Shown: in pieces, positions 34,077 to 37,022 of the stretch
Numbering within the stretch: position 1 is the first letter of the stretch
Layout of the letters: every line of letters starts with the position of its first letter
Source: Candidatus Aminicenantes bacterium RBG_19FT_COMBO_65_30
Lineage (GTDB): Bacteria > Acidobacteriota > Aminicenantia > Aminicenantales > Saccharicenantaceae
NCBI GenBank assembly: GCA_001775755.1
Contig: MEYF01000071.1
Location: 22,571-59,592 of the forward strand
Direction: 5' to 3'
Length of the DNA stretch: 37,022 nt
Notes under the pieces: generated by a model
Told to the model about the DNA's origin: nothing
The model's database searches: none
Seen by the model: the letters and a program-made list of their open reading frames with translations, nothing else
Program-made: the position numbers and the translations under genes

Positions 34077-34175
34077 GAGGGGGTCAAACCTTAATTCTTA
34101 TACTTTTTTTGCCTTGGTTTGCGTTTCACGGGTCCGAGGGCCGGAAAAGTATAAGAATTAAGGTTTGACCCCTTC
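34077..34175. repeat. Large inverted repeat with 28-bp perfect arms
   Basis: The left arm (34080-34107) begins GGGGTCAAACC and is the exact reverse complement of the right arm (34145-34172), which ends GGTTTGACCCC. Three flanking pairs with one G-T wobble extend the stem to 34077 and 34175. The loop is 37 bases and GC-rich. The arms are AT-rich, unlike the surrounding genome. It fills the gap between the ABC-F and pstS genes. A T-rich run (TTCTTTCTTT) follows the right arm, so it may end ABC-F transcription. It looks like a small non-autonomous mobile or REP-type element. Confidence 0.8.
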
Positions 34176-34192
34176 TTTCTTTGCTATATAAT
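34165..34192 (+). promoter_or_regulatory. Promoter of the pst operon, overlapping the inverted repeat
   Basis: TTGACC (34165-34170) lies in the right arm of the inverted repeat; a 16-base spacer and a perfect TATAAT (34187-34192) follow. The predicted leader to pstS (34222) is about 23 bases. No PhoB-type box (CTGTCAT repeats) is visible upstream. Confidence 0.7.
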
Positions 34193-34221
34193 TTGCCCCT
34201 AATGCCTCATTCCGAAATGAC

Positions 34222-35022
34222 ATGATGCGCCATCGGTTAGCCCTTGTCCTCCTGGCCCTCAGCGTCGCCTTTTCCCCCTCTTGCCGCGGCGGCCGGTCGC
34301 AGACCGATATGACCCTGGCCGGCTCGACGAGCATCCAGCCCTTCGCCGACAAGTGGGCCGAGGTCTTCATGGAGAAACGCCCCGGGCTGGGCGTCAACGT
34401 CCAAGGTGGCGGGTCGAGCGCAGGCATCCAGGCCTGCAAGAGCGGCGTCTGCCAGATCGGCATGTCCTCGCGGGAGCTCAAGGGCGACGAAAAAGACCTC
34501 ACCGAGATCGTCGTCGCCCGGGACGGCCTGGCCGTCATCGTCCATCCCTCGAACCCCGTCCGGGGAGTGAAGCTGGCCGAGGTCAAGCAGATCTTCTCGG
34601 GCGATCTGACGAACTGGAAGCCCCTCGGCGGGGCTGACCGGCAGATCACCGTGGTCACCCGGGAGGAAGGCTCCGGGACGCGGGGCGCCTTCCAAGAGCT
34701 GGTCATGGGCAAAACCCGCATCTTCCGTGGCGCCATCACCGAGGATTCCAACGGGACGGTCCGGGAGATCATCGCCCACGACCCTCACGCGATCGGCTTC
34801 ATCTCCCTTGGCCTGGTCAACGAGCAGGTCCGGGCTCTCGAGCTCGACGGGGCCGGGGCCAACGAGGCCAACATCAGGAACGGGCGCTACAAGCTCGTCC
34901 GGCCTTTCCTGTTCGTCAGCCGGGGGGAGCCGACGGGCCTGGCGAAGGAGTTCGTGGATTTCGTCCTTTCGGAGGAAGGCCAGACATTGATCAAGAAGGA
35001 GGGGCTCCTCCCGGTCAAGTGA
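34222..35022 (+). CDS. pstS: Phosphate ABC transporter substrate-binding lipoprotein PstS
   Basis: A 266-residue periplasmic binding protein. The signal sequence ends at about residue 20 (AFSPSC21), a likely lipidation site. Phosphate-binding loops are visible: AGSTSIQPF (33-41), GGGSSAGIQA, and TREEGSGTRGAF, which hold the Ser/Thr, Arg and Gly contacts of PstS. It captures phosphate and delivers it to PstC-PstA. Two ATG codons (34222, 34225) are adjacent, and no Shine-Dalgarno is clear. The gene starts the pst operon directly after the inverted-repeat element; pstC begins 16 bases after its stop. Confidence 0.92.
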   Translation: MMRHRLALVLLALSVAFSPSCRGGRSQTDMTLAGSTSIQPFADKWAEVFMEKRPGLGVNVQGGGSSAGIQACKSGVCQIGMSSRELKGDEKDLTEIVVARDGLAVIVHPSNPVRGVKLAEVKQIFSGDLTNWKPLGGADRQITVVTREEGSGTRGAFQELVMGKTRIFRGAITEDSNGTVREIIAHDPHAIGFISLGLVNEQVRALELDGAGANEANIRNGRYKLVRPFLFVSRGEPTGLAKEFVDFVLSEEGQTLIKKEGLLPVK

Positions 35023-35038
35023 CCGGAAGAGGCGAGCG

Positions 35039-35929
35039 ATGGACACGACGTCGAAAGGGCGCGGTAAGAACAAGCTGGAGAGGAACGACCGCCTCGTCCG
35101 TTTGGCGCTCCTCGTCGTCGCCTTCTCGGCGGTCTCCATCCTCCTCGTCATCACCGTCTTCATCGTCGGACAGGGGACGCCGATCATGTTCAAGTACGGG
35201 TTGAAGAGTTTCCTGGCCGGGGCCAACTGGTACCCCTCGGAGCAGCTCTTCGGCCTGTGGCCGATGATCGTCGGCTCCCTGTTCGTCACCGCTGGCGCTC
35301 TGGTCATCGGCATCCCCTTCGGCCTGGCCTGCGCCATCGTTCTGACGGAGTTCTCATCGAAAAGGGTCCGGCGTTTCATCAAGCCGGTCATCGAGCTCCT
35401 GGCGGGCATCCCGTCGGTCGTCTACGGCTTCATGGGTGTCATCATCCTCGTCCCGTTCATCCGGGAGACCTTCGGCGGGCCGGGCCTGTCGGTCCTGGCC
35501 GTCTCGATCATCCTGGGCGTCATGATCCTGCCGACCATCATCTCCATCTCCGTCGATTCGCTCCAGGCCGTGCCCCCGTCCTACCGGGAAGGCTCGATCG
35601 CCCTGGGCGCGACGCGTTGGCAGACGGTCAAGATGGTCCTATTCCCGGCGGCCCGCTCCGGCATCATCGCCAGCATCATCCTGGGCATGGGCCGGGCCAT
35701 CGGCGAGACCATGGCCACCATCATGGTCGCCGGCAACGCCGCCGAGATCCCCCGCTCGCTCCTCGCGCCGGTCCGGACCCTGACCTCGAACATCGCCCTG
35801 GAGATGAGCTACGCGACGGGCGAGCACCGGGAGGCGCTCTTCGCGACGGGCGTCGTCCTTTTCGTCATCATCATGGTCCTCAACACGATCGCCAACGCCA
35901 CATCGGCCAAGCGGAGGAAGCAGCCGTGA
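35039..35929 (+). CDS. pstC: Phosphate ABC transporter permease PstC
   Basis: A 296-residue membrane protein with about six hydrophobic segments. GIPSVVYGFMG and the permease-ATPase contact loop (VPPSYREGSIALGATRWQTV, residues about 180-199) are characteristic of PstC. It forms the inner-membrane channel with PstA. The start ATG 35039 has GGAAGAGG upstream. The stop overlaps the pstA GTG as GTGA, which fixes the two proteins in translational coupling. Confidence 0.92.
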   Translation: MDTTSKGRGKNKLERNDRLVRLALLVVAFSAVSILLVITVFIVGQGTPIMFKYGLKSFLAGANWYPSEQLFGLWPMIVGSLFVTAGALVIGIPFGLACAIVLTEFSSKRVRRFIKPVIELLAGIPSVVYGFMGVIILVPFIRETFGGPGLSVLAVSIILGVMILPTIISISVDSLQAVPPSYREGSIALGATRWQTVKMVLFPAARSGIIASIILGMGRAIGETMATIMVAGNAAEIPRSLLAPVRTLTSNIALEMSYATGEHREALFATGVVLFVIIMVLNTIANATSAKRRKQP

Positions 35930-36765
35930 AACGCCTCGGCCCCCGCGTCGAAGAGAAGGTCGCCCGCGTCGGGCTGTGGGCCCTGACCCTCATCACGGTG
36001 GGCGTGCTCTTCTTCATCATCTTCTTCATCCTGCGCCGAGGCCTGCCCGTCCTGAGCCTGGAGTTCCTGACGGCCAATCCCGCGGACATGGGCAAGTCGG
36101 GGGGCATCTTCTCGACCATTGTCGGGACGGCCGCCCTGACCGTCCTGGCCCTCCTCATCGCCGCCCCGCTCGGCGTGGGGACGGCGATCTTCCTCACGGA
36201 GTACACCTGGGGCGGCCCCGTGACCCGGATCATCCGCTTCGGGGCCGAGTGCCTGGCCGGCATCCCCTCGATCATCTTCGGCCTCTTCGGCTTCATCCTC
36301 TTCGTCACCAAGCTCAAGCTCGGCTGGTCGATCCTGAGCGGCGGGCTGACCCTGGCCTTCATGCTCCTGCCGACCATCATCCGAACGTCGGAGGAGGCCA
36401 TCAAGGGCGTCCCCCCGGCCTACCGGCAAGTCAGCTTCTCCCTGGGCAGCACGAAGTGGCAGACCGTCACCCGGGTCGTCCTGCCTTCGGCCATGCCGGG
36501 CATCGTCACCGGCATCGTCCTGAGCATCGGCCGCAGCATCGGCGAGACGGCCGCGACCATCTTTACCGCCGGCAGCGCCCTCCGGTTTCCGACCTCGATC
36601 TTCTCCTCGACCCGGACGATGTCCGTCCACTTCTACATCCTGGCCCGGGAGGGCATCTCCATGTCGAAGGCCTACGGCACGGCCGCCATCCTGATCATCG
36701 CCATCCTAGGCATAAACGTCCTGACCTATTACTTGATGAACCGGTTTATCAAGAAATATTCCTAA
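35926..36765 (+). CDS. pstA: Phosphate ABC transporter permease PstA
   Basis: A 279-residue permease with six membrane segments. GIPSIIFGLFGF and the loop VPPAYRQVSFSLGSTKWQTV parallel those in PstC, as expected for paired subunits. It is the second half of the phosphate channel. The start is GTG 35926, overlapping the pstC stop (GTGA), with GGAGG ten bases upstream; the frame is open further upstream inside pstC but that part is not coding. pstB follows 19 bases after the stop. Confidence 0.92.
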   Translation: MKRLGPRVEEKVARVGLWALTLITVGVLFFIIFFILRRGLPVLSLEFLTANPADMGKSGGIFSTIVGTAALTVLALLIAAPLGVGTAIFLTEYTWGGPVTRIIRFGAECLAGIPSIIFGLFGFILFVTKLKLGWSILSGGLTLAFMLLPTIIRTSEEAIKGVPPAYRQVSFSLGSTKWQTVTRVVLPSAMPGIVTGIVLSIGRSIGETAATIFTAGSALRFPTSIFSSTRTMSVHFYILAREGISMSKAYGTAAILIIAILGINVLTYYLMNRFIKKYS

Positions 36766-36784
36766 GGAGAGAAAAGCGGCGGAT

Positions 36785-37022
36785 ATGAGCGACATCGCCA
36801 TCCGGGTCCAGGGCTTCAGCCAGTTCTTCGGCGACGTCCGCAAGCTCAACGCCCTCGACCTGGACGTCCGCCGGAACGAGATCCTGGGCATCATCGGGCC
36901 CGCCCGGAGCGGCAAGTCGACCTTCCTCTGCGCCCTCAACCGGCTCAACGACCTCGTCCGCGGCTCGCGTCACGAGGGGACCATCACGATCGACGGCCGC
37001 GACATCTACGCGACCGATGTGG
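36785..37022 (+). CDS. pstB: Phosphate ABC transporter ATP-binding protein PstB, 5' part
   Basis: The first 79 codons of the gene, cut by the window edge. SQFFGDVRKLNALDLDV is the usual PstB opening. The Walker A loop reads GPARSGKST, where most PstB proteins have GPSGCGKST; the G-x4-GKST framework is intact. FLCALNRLNDL follows as in PstB. It should power phosphate import with PstC-PstA. GGAG lies 15 bases before ATG 36785, which is long; a GCGG run is closer. Confidence 0.88.
   Translation, partial: MSDIAIRVQGFSQFFGDVRKLNALDLDVRRNEILGIIGPARSGKSTFLCALNRLNDLVRGSRHEGTITIDGRDIYATDV

Noticed and set aside
34079-34112. A mirror promoter on the minus strand from the left arm of the inverted repeat
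   Set aside because: TTGACC is present, but no -10-like hexamer lies at the right distance toward the ABC-F gene.

Overview
The window is one stretch of a high-GC bacterial chromosome, densely coded on both strands with short intergenic gaps. Several features point to an Acidobacteriota or Candidatus Aminicenantes-like organism: a GWxTD-domain TPR protein, an Oar-type TonB receptor with a carboxypeptidase-regulatory N-terminus, a TPR protein carrying the same kind of domain, a TPR-fused sulfatase-fold lipoprotein, and small secreted proteins of a kind common in that group. This placement is inferred from family content alone; no rRNA or marker gene is present. I find no integrase, insertion-sequence transposase, CRISPR array, phage gene or recognisable defence module.

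Layout. 89-1440 (minus): a KASIII-type thiolase-fold enzyme overlapping a small membrane YHS-like protein. 1612-4054 (plus): a family III CoA-transferase/racemase, a 95-codon orphan ORF and a NIF3-like metalloprotein. 4039-9261 (minus): a flavodoxin, a giant NtrY-like histidine kinase with its coupled secreted partner, and a small membrane protein. 9587-15775 (plus): an exported AstE/AspA-like zinc hydrolase, a HAD phosphatase, an exported VIT-VWA protein, a class V aminotransferase and a DUF362 ferredoxin protein. 15798-17546 (minus): an MFS transporter coupled to a cupin, and tRNA-Pro(CGG). 17715-23137 (plus): a small secreted protein, a SERCA-like Ca2+ P-type ATPase and a sulfatase-fold TPR lipoprotein. 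23147-30129 (minus): the GWxTD protein, the TonB receptor, the CarboxypepD_reg-TPR protein and an L,D-transpeptidase lipoprotein. 30325-37022 (plus): a Tat-exported class V aminotransferase, a small secreted protein, an ABC-F ATPase and the start of a phosphate-uptake operon (pstS-pstC-pstA-pstB, the last cut by the window edge).

How the genes may work together. Many products act at the envelope: export, outer-membrane uptake, peptidoglycan cross-linking, envelope sensing and ion or phosphate transport. The Pst block is a classic operon. The TonB receptor with its TPR neighbour looks like a nutrient or protein-handling unit at the outer membrane. The KASIII and CoA-transferase genes share a divergent promoter region and both handle acyl-CoA-type substrates.

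The most unusual signals are non-coding. A 28-bp perfect inverted repeat before pstS supplies the -35 box of its likely promoter and could also terminate the ABC-F transcript. A nested inverted-repeat element lies at 9356-9475, and a 15-bp perfect hairpin at 13448-13481 shares a core motif with it. There are also a probable CTG start in a CTGA overlap, a near-leaderless promoter, a short upstream ORF before the sulfatase-fold gene, and a palindrome inside the Ca2+-ATPase promoter. I do not see a clearly new multi-gene system and do not claim one.
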